Shown: positions 13,801 to 29,300 of the stretch, piece after piece
Numbering within the stretch: position 1 is the first letter of the stretch
Layout of the letters: each line of letters starts with the position of its first letter
Assembly: GCA_039619475.1 (NCBI GenBank)
Contig: CM077115.1
Location: 442,898,792-442,962,791, forward strand
Origin: Icerya purchasi
Lineage: Eukaryota > Arthropoda > Insecta > Hemiptera > Monophlebidae
Direction: 5' to 3'
Length of the DNA stretch: 64,000 nucleotides
Translations under genes and position numbers: made by a program
The notes under the pieces: model-generated
What the model was told of the DNA's origin: nothing
The model's input: the letters and a program-made list of their open reading frames with translations, nothing else
Database searches by the model: none

Positions 13801-16800
13801 AAATTTTTTTTTTCGGTTAATAATTTAAAAAAATTGCATTCGGACATGGTATATTATTTTAATTAATAACTCGATGTAAATTTTTTTTGTTGCGGAATTA
13901 TCATGGTGATTTTTTTTCTTTTCTTGAATAATTAAAAAGTACTTTTTAGACGTTATTGTTAATTTACTTGGGCGTGAATTATTTATTTCACCGTGTTCGC
14001 ACTTGTTTCCTAATTCTGTTTGTTAATTCATTTTCTGTTCTATATTGTAAGGAGTATTTTTTCATTGCGAAATTTCATTTAACGCGCTATTTGTGTAGTA
14101 AAACCTTTTACACAGTTCTGTGAAATTGCTCGAATAGTATTGAAAAACGTCTTCGTAGCATTTAGCTTCGATAAATCATCTCCCAGCGGCTCCGCGATTT
14201 TTTTTCATACAGTTTAAGCGAAATGCGATGATTGTGTAAATAAGACATTTATAATTTGTATGTTTAAAAGTGCCACGTAGTTTGCCGTCATTTTTTGTTT
14301 TTTTTTTTATTTCTCTAACAAAATGTTTTTGTGAAATTAAGTTTCTTTTCCTTCTTATTCTTTCATTCCATGGTCGTTGATAGCCGATAAATTGTTTTTA
14401 TCGTTAAATGGATATTTGTAACTCATTGTTTTTTGTTAACTTTAACAAATAAGTAACACTGATAAACAAAACAATTCATTTATAACGTGTTGGGTAAATA
14501 AATTTAAATTGTTTTTATTTTTTTTTTTTATCGGTATTATTTACTTATTGTATGTTAAAATTGTTTTTAATTCTTTCACTCTTTAATTTGTTTGTTGAAG
14601 ATTTTCGTCTCAGTTTATTTTTTGAATAACTTTTTCCAACACATAAAATCTTTTTATCAACGACACAGTTTGCGGAGGAACATCTCTTCTAAAATGAGTC
14701 CATCAAGAAGTCGTACGAATAAAAACTTTCTAAGATATTTCAATTTTATTTTAATTGATTAATTTTTATTAATAGGTTTTATGGTGAAATTCTACCGCGC
14801 GTGTTTTGTATTTCGTTTAGTAATAAGCGTGTGTCGGTTAAAAATAAATAGATAAATGGTGGAAATATTAAAGCTGAGGTTTAAGCATTTTCTCGATAAC
14901 AATTCAGTAGTATCTAAGAATCAATTGTTAGTACGGTGAAAGTAAATACTCGTTGTATTTGTACGCGTTTCACAGAGGAAGAAAGTATTTCCAGTATAAA
15001 GAGAAAGAATGTGTTAAAAAAAAAGATTTATATATTTTTTTGATAATCCCGTTCTCCAATCTCCGTACAGCGTGTGAACGTTTTTATTCCAGGCTGTGGT
15101 CGTTCTTCTTTTTTTAACAATCGCTATTTTATCTGTCTGTTCAAACTGCTGGTCTTTCTGCTAATCCCACTGGTTACTTTTGCCTCCCTTATTTGACTGT
15201 TCTGTTGTTGTCGCTATTATTCACTTGCATTTTGGCCATTTCTCATTGTTTCATTGGCTTCCTCCCCTCATTGACCTTCTGATTCAAATGATGAAGTTGT
15301 TAACGACGTGGATCATGTATTCTTGGAGAGTTCATCTTTTTCTGCGAAACGTTCTGCTCTGTACTCCGGTTTACTGACGCTTGGCTTCCGTGGCGCTTCG
15401 CATATTCTGTCCGTTCCTTCTCCGCGCATTATTTTTACTATTTGTTGTTTCTTGTTAGCAGTATCTGGTCGGATTTAAATATAACCCCGACTTGCTCTTC
15501 TCCTAATTGTATCTGAGTAAAGGTCTTTGCTTGTCAAGATATAAAAAAAAAAATAAAGATAATTTAAAAATATTTGTAAGGGAAACGAACGACTGTGTGT
15601 ATGCAAAATACAGTGTGACTGATTGTAAATGCTTTTGCTTTATCATTATCACACACACACACACATGTATATATATATATATATATATATATCGATATGC
15701 ATAACACACCGTTGACTAATAAAAGATTTAATATTAATAAGTTCAATTTATACAATTAAAAACAAAATATATTTATATAATAAGATTATAAAAATAGTCG
15801 ACTAGGTTCGTATATCACAAATCCATAATCATGGCAATAATAACATTTTTGTAACAAAGTAAAACGAACTAAACGTTTTGTTTTTGTAAAATAATTTAAT
15901 TATATGTTTTGTGTTTTAACTGTATAAAGTAAACTTATTAATATTAAAACAATACACAAAAATGTATGAAGGTAACAATTATTTAAAAAATTACTAATTT
16001 TTAATCTTTTTTATTTATCGGTGCCAGTTCCTAAACCTTAATTTGGTGGTTCGATTATTACAGCAACTCGGCTACCGTTACCAACTCTATTAAAGTATAC
16101 CTAATCGAATTATTTCATTTAAATAAAGATTTTTTTTTTTTTTTTTTTTTGCTTTTCTTTTGTAAAAACGAAGCGTTTTTCAAGGGTAATGGAAATAATG
16201 CAGGACATACATTTATTCATTATTTTGTACTCAAAATATTCTGAAGAAACTATGTTAAGCAAAAAAAAAAAAAACCCTAAATTTTTAACATATTTTTCGT
16301 AAAGTTTCTCAAAAAAGAAAAAATAGTTTTTTTTTTTTTTTTCTAATTCAACTAATCGGCCTACGTTTAAAAAAGTTTTAAAAAATGACAAAAAAAAAAA
16401 AAAAAAAAAAAAAATCCAAATACACCGAGTTAATTGAATTTTGCTCCGTTTCTTGAAATGTTCTTTTTCTGTTTGATGTACATTGCGTTTTACACTGTTT
16501 TACATTGAAACTTCTTGGATTAATGTAGAGATACCTACAGATCCTTTATGCATTATATTCGCGGAAATGGATTTTTTTTCTTTCTCTCCCAGACTGTCTA
16601 AAGTAATTTTTACGTTTATTTAGCATTATGTTTGGCGCGTGAGAGCATATTCCGAAATGTGTGCTGGAAATACTATTTTGATTTGCCGTAGTTTTCATTG
16701 CACGCCCTTCACAACAGCCATCCTGTTTGGACTTTACGCATATCATGGTGACTTAATATCTCTGCTGAACTTTCGTATCTTTCGACAATTAAGAAAGACT

Positions 16801-17620
16801 TTCTCCTTTTCGTTGGCAGCGGTATAATTGGTTTTTAAACGAAAATTCGGTTAAATGATAAAAATGCATTTTGCCAACAAATAAACAATGTAAAATAAAC
16901 ATCGATAAAGCGTAATGAAGTTTTCATTATAATCCGCTCTGAAAAAAAAATAAAATAAACTAAACTTTACAAATATATACCTGGGATTTTATTGAAACGG
17001 TATTGTTGTAATTAATAAATAGCGAATAGACGTTTAAATTCGATTTATTACCATTTAATAAAGACGCACCGTTTTTAATTTTAAATTACGTTGTTCTTGC
17101 GAATATCGAAAAAGTCTTCATCAGTTTATTATTTTAGTTTTTGAAATTCAATCAGTTAACATATTTGCTAATATCAAAATTACAACGAAATTATCACAGA
17201 TAAAAAAAATTAATTGGTTTCATCTCTTTAATACGGCTGTAAATTTTAAGGGTGTATTATTTAGATTTTTGCTGGGCGTAATAAGAAACTTGTTTTATTT
17301 CATTTGTTTTTTATTATACATTTTTTTTCTCTTTTTCCCCTCACACCCCCAAAATCTGGCCAATTCGCTCATTTTTCTTTTTATAGTTATATTACTCGTA
17401 TTTTATATGTTGATAAATGATATAAGTAGGCTCCTGTTCCGGTTCCCGCGTGTTATTGGCATAGTCTTATAAAATAACAATATTTTATCAATAAAACATT
17501 TCACATTGCCAAATAATATGCTCAATTGAACCAATCTCTCTACATTCGTATAAATTGCTCGATATTGTGTACTAAGTTTATGTAATAATACTTCTGAAGT
17601 TCTTGTGTGGCCGATTCGGC

Positions 17621-17651
<31 letters not shown>

Positions 17652-20600
17652 ACGTACAAAGTTTCCACTAATTTCGTTTGTAAACTACGTCTTCTTCTGT
17701 ATGATTTTTTAAATTGGTCACATTATACATGAAAAATACATGTATGTATATTTTTTTTGCGTTATTCCCTTCAACCAAATTTTTAAGGAAGTCTTTTTTT
17801 TTTTTTTTTTTTGGGCACGTCAACATTGGAACTTACCCAATGCAAAAAATTGTATATTATATAAGGGAAAAAGATTAGAAATTGAGGAGATAAAGAAGGC
17901 CAACAAAGGAACTATATTGAGAAAAGGGAATGCAAGAATGGAGTGGACACTACAGTCGTCGGACAAGGATAAGAGAAATAGTGAACTGGCGATAATAATT
18001 CTGGCGAGATGTTTCTTGTAAACGTTAAATCTATAAACATGTTACTCAAAGTGCTCGTTTGGTTTAGACGGCGTCATGTAACAATTAGAATAGTTAGAAA
18101 ATACTTCAAAATTATTTAGAAATTTTAAAAGCGTAACTACAAACCAATGATTGATTTTTTGCTTTCGCATAAATTTTCTCGTATGTTTCATCGGTATTTC
18201 TTTTCCGATACACGATTACTCTGCAGACATTTTGTAATTAATAACGAGCACTGTTATATTTCCGTAAACTTTTGTAATTCATATCACACTGTCATAAGAA
18301 GCCTCTGCACTTTATGCATTTTTTAATTTGATATTTAAACAGCACAAATACCTGTAAATCGTAATGTTTCTATTTACTAACTTTATTATGTCGGCTGTTT
18401 TCGGTGCTTTTGAGTTTTCATAGTTGTAATTAATTTGTTTGTATCGATTGGTGTATAAATTCCTCGAGAAGTGTGCTAACTCTACCACATTCTCAAGTAG
18501 AAGGACATATCCTACATTAAAAAGTTGTAAATGTTTTCAAGCTTTGCGTTAACTTAAATGTATAGAATATCTATAATGTCTCAAAAAGAAAGTGATCGAT
18601 ACTAATTTTACACTTTATTTACAATACAATTAATGTATAAATGCAGAATTCGATACATTGATTATGCTGTGTAGCGGTCGATGGTGCCAATAGTATTATT
18701 CCTTGGCAACGTAGTCGATTACGTTTTGTCCCAATTGCGGCTAGATTGAAAGCGTGTGCGTCTAATGTATAGAAGAGTAGTGGATTGGATTCGAGATAGT
18801 GTTCGTAGACGGTGCAACAAATCTAGACTCGATTAGACTTTCTTCGCTGAGCAGTAACAGTGCTCAATCAGCAATTTCGGTGAGAACACGGATGAGAACG
18901 TAACGTTGGCTTGCCGCATCACTCGAACGAACGAATAGTACTGGAATTTCCGCCCCACACAATTTTTTAAAGAGAATTTTTACATTTGTACATTGACGTT
19001 CGACTTGCAGTTGACAATTTGTACAGCTCACCGTGAAGTGTATATAGCATATCCATAGCGGAGGAAATAAGACACGTTCTTAACTGTGTAAAATGTATTG
19101 GATGCGATAATTTACCTGTTCCAGCAGTGTTGATCATCCGATTATGCCGCACTTATCGACAAACAATATTCTTTGATATAAGAGACGACGTAAACCGATG
19201 TACTATTAATTGCAGCATAGCTGTGGTACACAAGTAGTAAACACGCTACATCTTGAGATTGAGCGAATCGATTGTATGTTTCCATCAGCAATTTCAACTT
19301 TGAAATCTTTACCACATCCCGCCGGACTGGCGAGAAAGATTTGAAGCGGCGTGTTCTCATCATCAACGTGCTTGCGACGTATCGTTTTTTCATACCTGCT
19401 TATGTGAAGTAAATTAGGCGTGTATTGTATCACCTTTTTCTACCTCATTACATAATTTGCGAAATTGTTGCATCATCGCAGCGTTGCATTTGGCGGAGGT
19501 GAAAAAAGGCGTCGCGCAAATTTTTGACTGATCTCTAGTCCTAAAAACGTAACCATGTTAAAAAAGAGTGAAGCGCGAAATACAAAAACATTTAAAACTC
19601 GACGAAATTCATTCATCGATGATATCTGCTCTGAAGTTCAGCAGTTTTTAAAATATTCAACGTTTATATAATTCGATAAATTAAATAAAATAGGATTTGC
19701 ACGATTTTCTCCCTTAATATATTTAATGTGTTCTTTGTAGCGAGTTATTATAAATAAAATGCAGTTCGGATTTCAAGGATCATGGTTAAAAATATAATTC
19801 ACAGAATGAAAAATAATCTTTTTAATCTGTATATTTTGAAACAATTTTCCGCTTCTAAAATTTTATAATCCGCTTTAAGAGTACACGCGGCTCGCACTAA
19901 TAGATCGTGCGACCTATATTTTGAAACCTCTGTCGGTTTTTTTTTTTTTTTTTTTTTTTTTAGATAATTTTGAAGTAGGAGTTCACATTAGTTAGCTATT
20001 TCTCTCCTCCGATACGTAATACGGGAATAATAATAGTCGTTTTCCTAATGAGGCATAGTTTTTCGCGAAATGGTGCACTTAAAATTTACGCATTAACATT
20101 TAAGTTGCCGTTTGTTTGAAGTGTAATAAAGTTCATACTGTACAGAATGTATATTGCAAATAATAATAAGAAACTTTTTTTTTTTGTAGCTGGAGAAATA
20201 AAAAAAAATTAATTTATTTAATTTACAATTATAACAAAAATAATAAATTAGTTAAAAATTGTTTTTTCATTATTACGTACTAATTGAATAAAAATAAATT
20301 ATTATTATCCCTTTTCGTGTTTACTATTGTTATTGTGTTACTCTTGTTTATTATTATTTAGATCTTGGCGATCTATTATTCGTGATCAAAATCTGTGACA
20401 GCATACTTTTCTAATTTGTTCGATAGAAAGAAAAATTTAATTTTATTTTACTAATATTTAACAGACAGTATAGAGTAACCCGTAATGAAGACTGCTTTAT
20501 ATTGAATTCAAAAGTATGAGTTTTAAGCATTTTGTGGTAATTAATTTTTTTTTTTTTTTTTACAATATATTTTACACTTTTGCAAAACTGATTCTTTGCC

Positions 20601-23366
20601 GTTTTTTAAACTCTACATATGTAATTTCGTGTTTTTTTTTCTGGAACGAAGTCCTTTTACGCAGCTTGTCGGTCGGAGTAAACTGGCAGAAAAGGCGAGG
20701 TAACGAAAATCGCGTTATGCGTCGTCCGACAGGTGACCTTCACTCTCGTTCTCTTTCTGTCCCTTTCTATTATATACGGGTGTGTGCGCGTTCGTGCGAG
20801 TATCGAGATTCGAGCAGCAAGAGCATCGTACGCGGTCAGCTATATAAGCTCAATTCTAAACACGTGTACATTTTATTGAATTTGAAAATTGGCGCGGTTT
20901 TTTTGTGCGACGTTAGTACACTACAATGAGTCTGATGATTTAGTTTTTCTTTTAATTCATACGGGATTTATATATTGTGTGTCATTTTTTATGGTATACT
21001 TTATGAATAACTTTATACTTGTATATCTACCAAAAAGTGAAAGGAACTTTGTTCCTACCGGCTGTCCCCCTCTAGACACCACTTCGTTTTTTTTTTGGTT
21101 TTTTTTTTCTTTTATAGCAGATATTGATTATGTGCACAGAAAAAAAAAAAAAAAAAAAAAATCGTATTTCGTTGCGGAAACGACAAAATAAAAATGATTT
21201 TCCGATCGATAACCATATTAGCCAGTGACTTTTCTATTCTCATTTTGATGATGAACTTACAAAAGGAGTTAGTAATAATCCTACAATAAAATATACAAGT
21301 GTCGGTGAAAAAAAAATGTAATTAAATTGAAATGAGAAAAAGTAATTCTACCCGTTATTTTCGATACAGTCTACAAGGTTAATCTGTCAAATTGAATATT
21401 TATCAGTTATCGATTTTTGTACCGAAAAACTAATTTGGGAATATACGATTTTATCGATTTTATTACATGAATTATAGAAGAAGAAAAAAATCTCTACCTG
21501 AACGAAACACCCCAGCCTATCGAACTAAGCTACGTAATAGCTAGCTCATAAATTACAGTTGCGAACAATTTTAATAGAAAAATTATTTGTAAATCTAATT
21601 TTACTGATTTCTCAAATTAATAAATCGTTATTTTTTTTTTTAAATAAACACGCCCCTTAACGTTCTTACTTGTATCTACTACTAGACTGTAAAATGGCGA
21701 TCGTAATCGTATTTTGTTAGATATTTCTTTGCAATCAAAATATTCTTGCAGACTGTATAAAAAAATTGCTCGTCAATATTCTTTTTGTGGTGTAATTTTT
21801 ATTAATTTATATATTAAATTTATGAGAAAACGTTTTTAACTTGAAAAAGAAAAACAAATCTAACATTCTATTTAGAATCTGATAAATACTCCGGCTCGAG
21901 ATTAATTTCCAGTTTATTTTAAAAACAGAAGCTGCATACATTGTAAAAGTGATGTTTATTTAAATAACTTCTAACATGGTTTATAAAACAAAACGAAAGT
22001 GAATATTATGAAACCACAATTCAATGGTATAGTAGTAAAACCAAGAACCTAATAATGTTTTGCTTCTTAATAATTATCTATCGATTCTTAAACCAAAAGA
22101 AGGTGAAGACGATTCTGTATTTTTCACTTAACTGACTAAAGATAGCTGTCGATATGTTGTTCAGTTATTCGGGAAATTAACGAATTGGTCAGCTGGCCGG
22201 ATGAGTATTATCTTCTTTAATGAGAAACCGTCGAATGCTTTATTTTTAAGCGGATCTGCGTCTGATAGCTTAATTCTGCAATGAAGTCATCAATTACCTA
22301 AAAAAAAACGATTGTAGATTCAAATCATACAAGAGACAATTATTCGAAATATTTCGCAATTATCAGCATGTAATAATGATGATATTATGTAGAAGTGATA
22401 GCCCAACCAAACGCACTTGAACAGTTATAGTGCAGAATTTCATTATAAAGTTTTCAATAATCGGAGGTTATTTAAAATCTGCAATATATTTTTTGTGGTT
22501 GCGTTTTATTTTCAATTCGTATTGTATTTGTAAAAATATTTTCACTTAACTTTCCCTTTTTTAACTTAAGTGCAACAACATACTGCGCTTTATATATTGA
22601 TATGTTTTCGAAATAAACAATCCAGTCGATATGTGTTATTATGTCAGATTTTGTTACACGTGTTTTATCATTACGCAAATTACCGCTAAAATATGGAAAT
22701 TAACTAGATGAAAGTGGAGTACGTGAGTATTCCAGAAATGAAACACTTTACTGAATGTATTATTTTTGTATATAATTTTACGAGTAAAATTATTTATTCT
22801 CTATGTTCTTTTTTTGAACTTAGATGTTAATTTCGTTCCCGAATTATCGGTAAAAGGTGTCACCCAGAATTCGATTGATATCGGTTGGACACTTCCACCG
22901 CCAGAATTGAAAGAACATATTCATTTTTATAAACTGCTTTTATGTGATGACAAAGGTTGCAAAGAAACTTTATCTGCTGACAGGACTATTAATACATATA
23001 TGTTTGTCCATCTCCAGTTTGCAAAACAATACTCGATTAAAGTAAGTCAGTTAATAATAAGCTCAATAGTTTTTATATAAAAACGAGACGCTCGTTGATG
23101 TTATTAATTTGTTACGTATAAAGAGAACTATGACGATAACAACATACTTTTTTTTTTTTGTTGAAAATTGAACTAATGTTTTGAACTAAAAGTTTTCAAA
23201 ATGCGGGTGGCGGGTTATACTATTTTTAAAATGTTAAAGTACATACAAAGAGAAACAGTAAGACTACATTATTTCTATTTATTTAATTCATTTTGTTTCG
23301 AATGATAAATATGAAACATAGCTTGTGGTCAGACTATTTTTGAGTCGTCATAATTAGATGAAATAT

Positions 23367-23397
<31 letters not shown>

Positions 23398-26300
23398 ATA
23401 TATATATATACGAGGTGTGACAATTAAATAACCGGGCTAGTCTTAAAAATATGCTTTATTACTTACTTATTACAATTGGCTTTTAATTCCCTTCAACATA
23501 CTCTCCTTCTCTATCTGTACACCGCTGCCTACGAGTTTTCCACTGTTGAAAGCAGTGCTGCAGGTCATAAAGTGTCACCTTCTTCAGTAAGGCTGCCGTT
23601 TTTGCCTTCACGTCTTCAACAGATTAAAAATGTGTTCCCTTCAATGCATTTTTCACTTTTGGGAACAGACAGAAGTCGCTTGGAGCGAGATCTGGTGAGT
23701 ACGGTGGATGCTCAAGCACAGTAATGCTTTTTTGCGCCAAGAATTGTTTCACAGAGAGCGCATTGTCTTGGTGCAGAATCCACAAGTTCACAGATCTGGT
23801 CTTTTCTTCCTCACCCTTTCTCTAAGCTTTGTCAGAACCTCAATGTAATACTTCTGGTTTACCGTTTGACCCTGAGGTACCCATTCAATCATGATGATAC
23901 CTTTAATATCGAAAAAAAACGGTGAGCATGACCTTCAGTTTCGACTTGCTCATTCGAGCTTTTTTAGCCCTTGGGGATGTGTGGGGGGGGGGGTCTTCCA
24001 GTGCATGGATTGACGTTTTGTTTCAGGGTTGTACTGAAAAATCCACATTTCGTCACATGTGATGGACTTTTTCAATTAGTTCAGGATCTTCTGTGAATTG
24101 TTCCATAATGTCAGAGCATATTGAAATGCTTAAGTGAAAAATTTTTATTTTTCCGTAAATTCGTTTAAAATTTACAAAATCTTTAATTGGCGTTTTCTTT
24201 TTTCTTTTTTAAAATAAGTACACGAAGTCTCTTGAATGTTTTTCATTATTAATTTTATCTAAAGAATAAAATGAGGAACGTTACAGGGAACACTAATATG
24301 GGGTAATGCGGTGATAAAAAAAGAAAATCTAAAAAGCTTTTTATATTGTACGTGTACGTAAACTAAAATATTTCTAGTTTTATCGTAATTGTTTAACTGT
24401 AATGGTTTTACGCATTAAATTTTTTATTTGTATACTTTACGTATATTCATTTAGTTGAAACTAAATAATGATTTGAACTTGTGATTGTTTCTAGATTGTC
24501 GCTTGCAACGACATCACTGGATGCTCTAATAATTGGTCTAAGTCAATCAATAGCTCTACGTTAGATGGAGGTATGAATCTTTTTTTTTTTTTCAAGTTTA
24601 TTTATTTTTAAAGAAATACGGGATATAAATTATAATTTTTGATCGGTTCATTAGAATTAGAAAACAACTGACTGGCAAAGGCAGTATCTGCTTTGTATTT
24701 CAAAAGTATTGTAATCACAGTATTAATTTATTTTTCTTTACTTATTGTTTGTTTTCAAAAACTATTAATTTTTTTAACATATGAATTAGTTGAGTTCAGT
24801 GTTACAATAATCGATATGATTTGCCATTCGAGATGGTCGCGTCGAGAACTGTTTCGTTGGATCACATTGATGTGGACCATCTCTTCATATTCGCTAATGA
24901 CAAGATAAAAAAAATGTTACCATACTTGTATATGTTCGCTAGTTATGGTCTAGTGTACTAATATTTTCGTAATGTGTTTGTGAACTTTTATGCGCAGTGC
25001 CCGATCCGCCAGAAATTACCAATACGTTTTGTGGATATGACAAAAGCGGATCCACTTATATTCGCCTATCCTGGTTACCACCGAAGAATATTAATGGCGA
25101 AATAGTGTTTTACAGTGTACGTATTTTTCGTAGTAAATCTATTTGTTTACTTTAAATTAATTCAGTTATTTGTTTAATTTAATATCATTTGAAAGGGTTA
25201 GATGAAAATAAAAAGTTCATAATAATTTCAACAACACCTATGGAGGTTCTGTAGAAGTACGCATATCTCTATGTATTTACAATACACTAATTAATTACGA
25301 CAAATATAGAACTAGAGCTTCCGTAATACGTTAGCTGCGTTTTTTAGGTGTAATTCTTATAAAATAAAGGGTAATTTGTTTTTCATTATTATTACCTCAG
25401 GATTTGGTAGTGGCTTCCTGTCGCCGTAGTATTTCTTTTATTAAATTAAACAAAAAAAAGTCCTAAACATCTATAAATAATAAACGCTAAAAGAAAGTCG
25501 ATTTTCTCAAAAGTCATTTTAATATCTAATTGTTCTGATTAGAAACTAGGCCATCGTTGATTTAAACTATCGATCACATTTGTGTTGTGACTTTTGATTT
25601 CGAAATTGTTTAATTGTTGCATTTTTCTTAATCATTCGTCCGGTATAGTTATATCAGTTATTTTATCTTGTTTTCCTTTGCAAGTTATATTAATTAAGGA
25701 ATTCGTAATAATTAACTTTTCTAAATGATTGTTTGTACATTAGCCGATTACAAGTAATTGTATTAGATGTCACATTTTATCGTTACGTTTGTGGTGAATA
25801 TAGTGGTTTATATAGTTATTTCTCTTTAATTCGTGTTTTATCGTTATTTTTTTTGTTTTTTGTTTATTCGTCGGTGATGTAATATAATGATCTACCATCA
25901 CTCATAACCCCATAAGGAATCAACCAAGCAAGGTTGTACAAGGTTCAAATATCAGCAAATCAGTGATACTAAGTCGTCTATTACTATTAACATACGCTTA
26001 GCTATCACATTAATTCCAGCCGTACATAAACGGTAAATGTGTATATTATCAATATTATGTCAGCCGAGTACTCGGAAAAGGGAATTGAGCACACAGACAA
26101 TCCACTACTTTTGTAATTAAAATATCACTTGTAGCATTAACTATATAGGTACAAAAAAAGGTGTACACCGTACGTTGAAAGTACTCCTACAAAAAACAAT
26201 AATGAGATTAATAAACTGACCAATAAGAGCAGCAGAAACAAAATCATTAAATGTTTATTGACAAAAATCAAAATAAACAAAGATAACAATACACGAAGTT

Positions 26301-29300
26301 GTTAATATCCTAAAATGTTAACCGATCTCAAAGGAGTCTTATTTAGCTCAATTCGTTTTAGATCGTTAACTAATAGCCTGCCGCACATGTACAGTTTTGT
26401 CTGTGGTCTTAACTGCCCGGGGGTCTGGTCCGTGATGAAAATTGTATAGATTAAAACTGTGCTTCATTTTTTCCGAAAAAAATTCGGCAATTACAGTGTA
26501 CAGGCCAGAACTGTCGCTGTTTATTAACGATGACATGTAAACCTGCAGGCAAACCGGTCAATCTCGAACTGTACCGATTTAACAGCATGTTAGAAGTCCG
26601 CACGTTTATTTGTGCTCTCAAATAATCGTGAAAATCGAAAAGGCTTTCACGACGGTTTAACAGTCTTATAATATTAGACGTGATAAAAGCTCTAGCGAAA
26701 TCGTGGAGTAAACCTGCGCTCAAGTTCATAGACAAAACTGTGGTGTTTTAATTAGCATGAGAGATAAATCTGTCGGTTTTTGTACAGATATCCGTTATAG
26801 GCAAAGTCTGACGTTGCGCATCACATTTAACGCTCAGTCATTTCCTGGACTTTCTGAAACTTGCGCGCAAGTCCACGGAAAATACCGTACGTGTGTGGCG
26901 GGCTAATAGCAAATTAAAAATGAAATCTGAAGATGGAAATAGTCATCGGACGTTTGTTGAATATTTACGTAATGAAGAATTCGAACAATGCGCATATAAG
27001 TTTTAATCTGAAAGAAGTTTTCGTGTGCTTATTAGGCGTCTGCCTCATTCAATGATATGAACGATATAAATACTATTTTCAAAGAGCGCAAGCATACTGT
27101 AAGATACGTAACAATATTAGATATAAGGTCAGTAAGGTTCCTCTTCTACTGTTTGTTGATTTAGAACTGCCTGATAACAAACCTGATTTATAGAAAATGC
27201 ATGTAATATGTGAAAGTTAAAATGAAAGCTTGGAGGAAAGAGAATTATGTTCTGCAGTGTTTCAGATGTCAAAATATAGGCACATAAAAGCAAAATATGT
27301 CTGTTCACAACGAAGGCGATGCGGGCTGGAGCGTTGTCGTGGTGTAGCTTCCAGCGATCGGAGATCATCGGCCGTTTTTGTTTGACAGCTCTGTGCAGGC
27401 ACGCAAGGACTTCTTTTTAGAAAGCAGCATGACGGTTCGTCCCGAAAAAATAAATTCTTCGTGGACCACCACAAGTTTGTCAAAAAAAAGACAATGAACA
27501 TTGTCTTTACCTTGGATTCCGATATTCTCGCTTTCTTGCAGCGTGCAGAGTTTGAGAGTGTCACTCCGAACTTCGTTACTTCGTTTCGGAGTCTTACTCT
27601 GGAACACCTATGATTCGTCGCCTACTATTACATCGTCTAAAAAGTCCGGTTCATTTTCTGTTTGTAATTGCTCAGCATCTCACGGTAAACATCTATTCGT
27701 TGTTTTTGTTCATCGCTCAACACTTTTGACATCACAATCTAGCACATTTTTTTGATACTTGCATATAATATTTTTGTTAATATCAGTATACGAGTTTAAT
27801 TGTGCAATAATACGTTTTTATCATTAAAAATTATTTGCAATTAATTTATAGCTAACATTAGTTGGAACAGCGATATATTATGATGAAGATGGCAATCTAC
27901 AAAATATTACTTTACCGTCTGAAACTAAAACGACAAAAGGCGTATCTACTTACTTTGAACGAGTTGATCCGAATACAAATTATACGTACGTATATAAATA
28001 CTCACATTTTTATATATATATATGTACATGCGTGTATATATTTATGTGTGCGCGTGTTGGTTTTGAATGTGTGTTTTATTAACGCTTTGATATTTTTTTT
28101 TTAAATTAATTTATAAAACAAAATAAATAACCTTTTCCAGAATAATGATTAATATTATAAAGTTTGTTAATCTTTAAGGAAACAAAATAAACGTGTAAAA
28201 AAATTATTAAATATTAAAATTTTGAATCTGCGTCTAAAACACCGGATTAAATATACTTTTATTTTTTAAAAAGCTCATAAATATAAATTTACGTTTATAT
28301 TTTTTATTGCTTAAAATAAATAATTTCACTTTGATTAGAAGAATAATCTGGATCGAAATAAACATAGTTTGTGCAAAAGTAAGTGCATTGAATTTTGTTC
28401 GGATGTTCTTGAACTAATGCCCATGCATAATCCGGATCTTCATGCGTTCCCAGTATACACGTGTCATCTGCAAACTTTGCTAGTAGTGTTGTTATTAAAA
28501 CAGGTGCATCCGCTGTGTATAGTAGGTACAGCAACGGTTCCAGTATACTGCCTTGCGGGACGGAGGCTCTGATGGTGAATTGGTTGCAAACGATGGAGCC
28601 TATCCGTAACACGAAAAACTGTTAGACAGATATGCTGAAATCATTTAGTATCCCTTATTTAAGTTTAAACAACAGGCCATGGTGCCATATCCGATCAAAG
28701 ACCTGCTCGTTATCGAGAAACGCCGCACTACAATACCAACCTTTTTCAAAAGTTGCCGCTATTCGATCCGTTAATCTAGAATGGTTAGTGCGGAAGCCAA
28801 ACTGGTGTTTCGGAAGAATGTATTCCCCTACTAATGTATTAATTATTCGATCATGTAATAATATTTCGAACATTTTAGAAGAAATGATTAATAAACTGAT
28901 CGGTCTATAAGATGCCCATTCACTAGGATTTTTGTTCGGCTTTGGAATTAGACGCACGATCTACTCTTTCCAGCATCTAGGATAGTAACCTATTCTTAGG
29001 AAAGCGTTGAAGATGTAGATGAACACAATAATTCCTTTACACGGCAACTTTTTTAATATTTTACTAGTTATCATATCCTTTCCTGAAGTTTTTCTTACTA
29101 GCAGTTTTTTAAGGATAGCCTGCATCTCTCTAGGTAATATTCATTTTGTGGTGAGCATAAGTAGTCAATAACTATTTTATCGTAATTACTATTACCTATA
29201 CTCGTATTTGGATGCGGTTGGAAAGTATGATATAGATGTACACCGAACTCTTTGACTTTCTCTTCATCCGATTTAGCCCATTCGCCATCAGATTTTCTTA

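Noticed and set aside
17740..18021. 93-codon + frame as a gene
   Set aside because: N-terminal third is a poly-T artefact and the charged remainder matches nothing I recognise.
20516..20929. 137-codon + frame over repeat copy B
   Set aside because: Copy A of the same repeat does not keep this frame, so it is a chance frame on a non-coding repeat.
21480..21560. tRNA-like or SINE-like stretch (gtagcttagttcgataggct on the - strand)
   Set aside because: No B-box partner, no fold, and no second copy in the window.
24693..24908. Small membrane-like ORF in the FN3-2/FN3-3 intron
   Set aside because: T-rich DNA gives hydrophobic chance frames; no conservation evidence.
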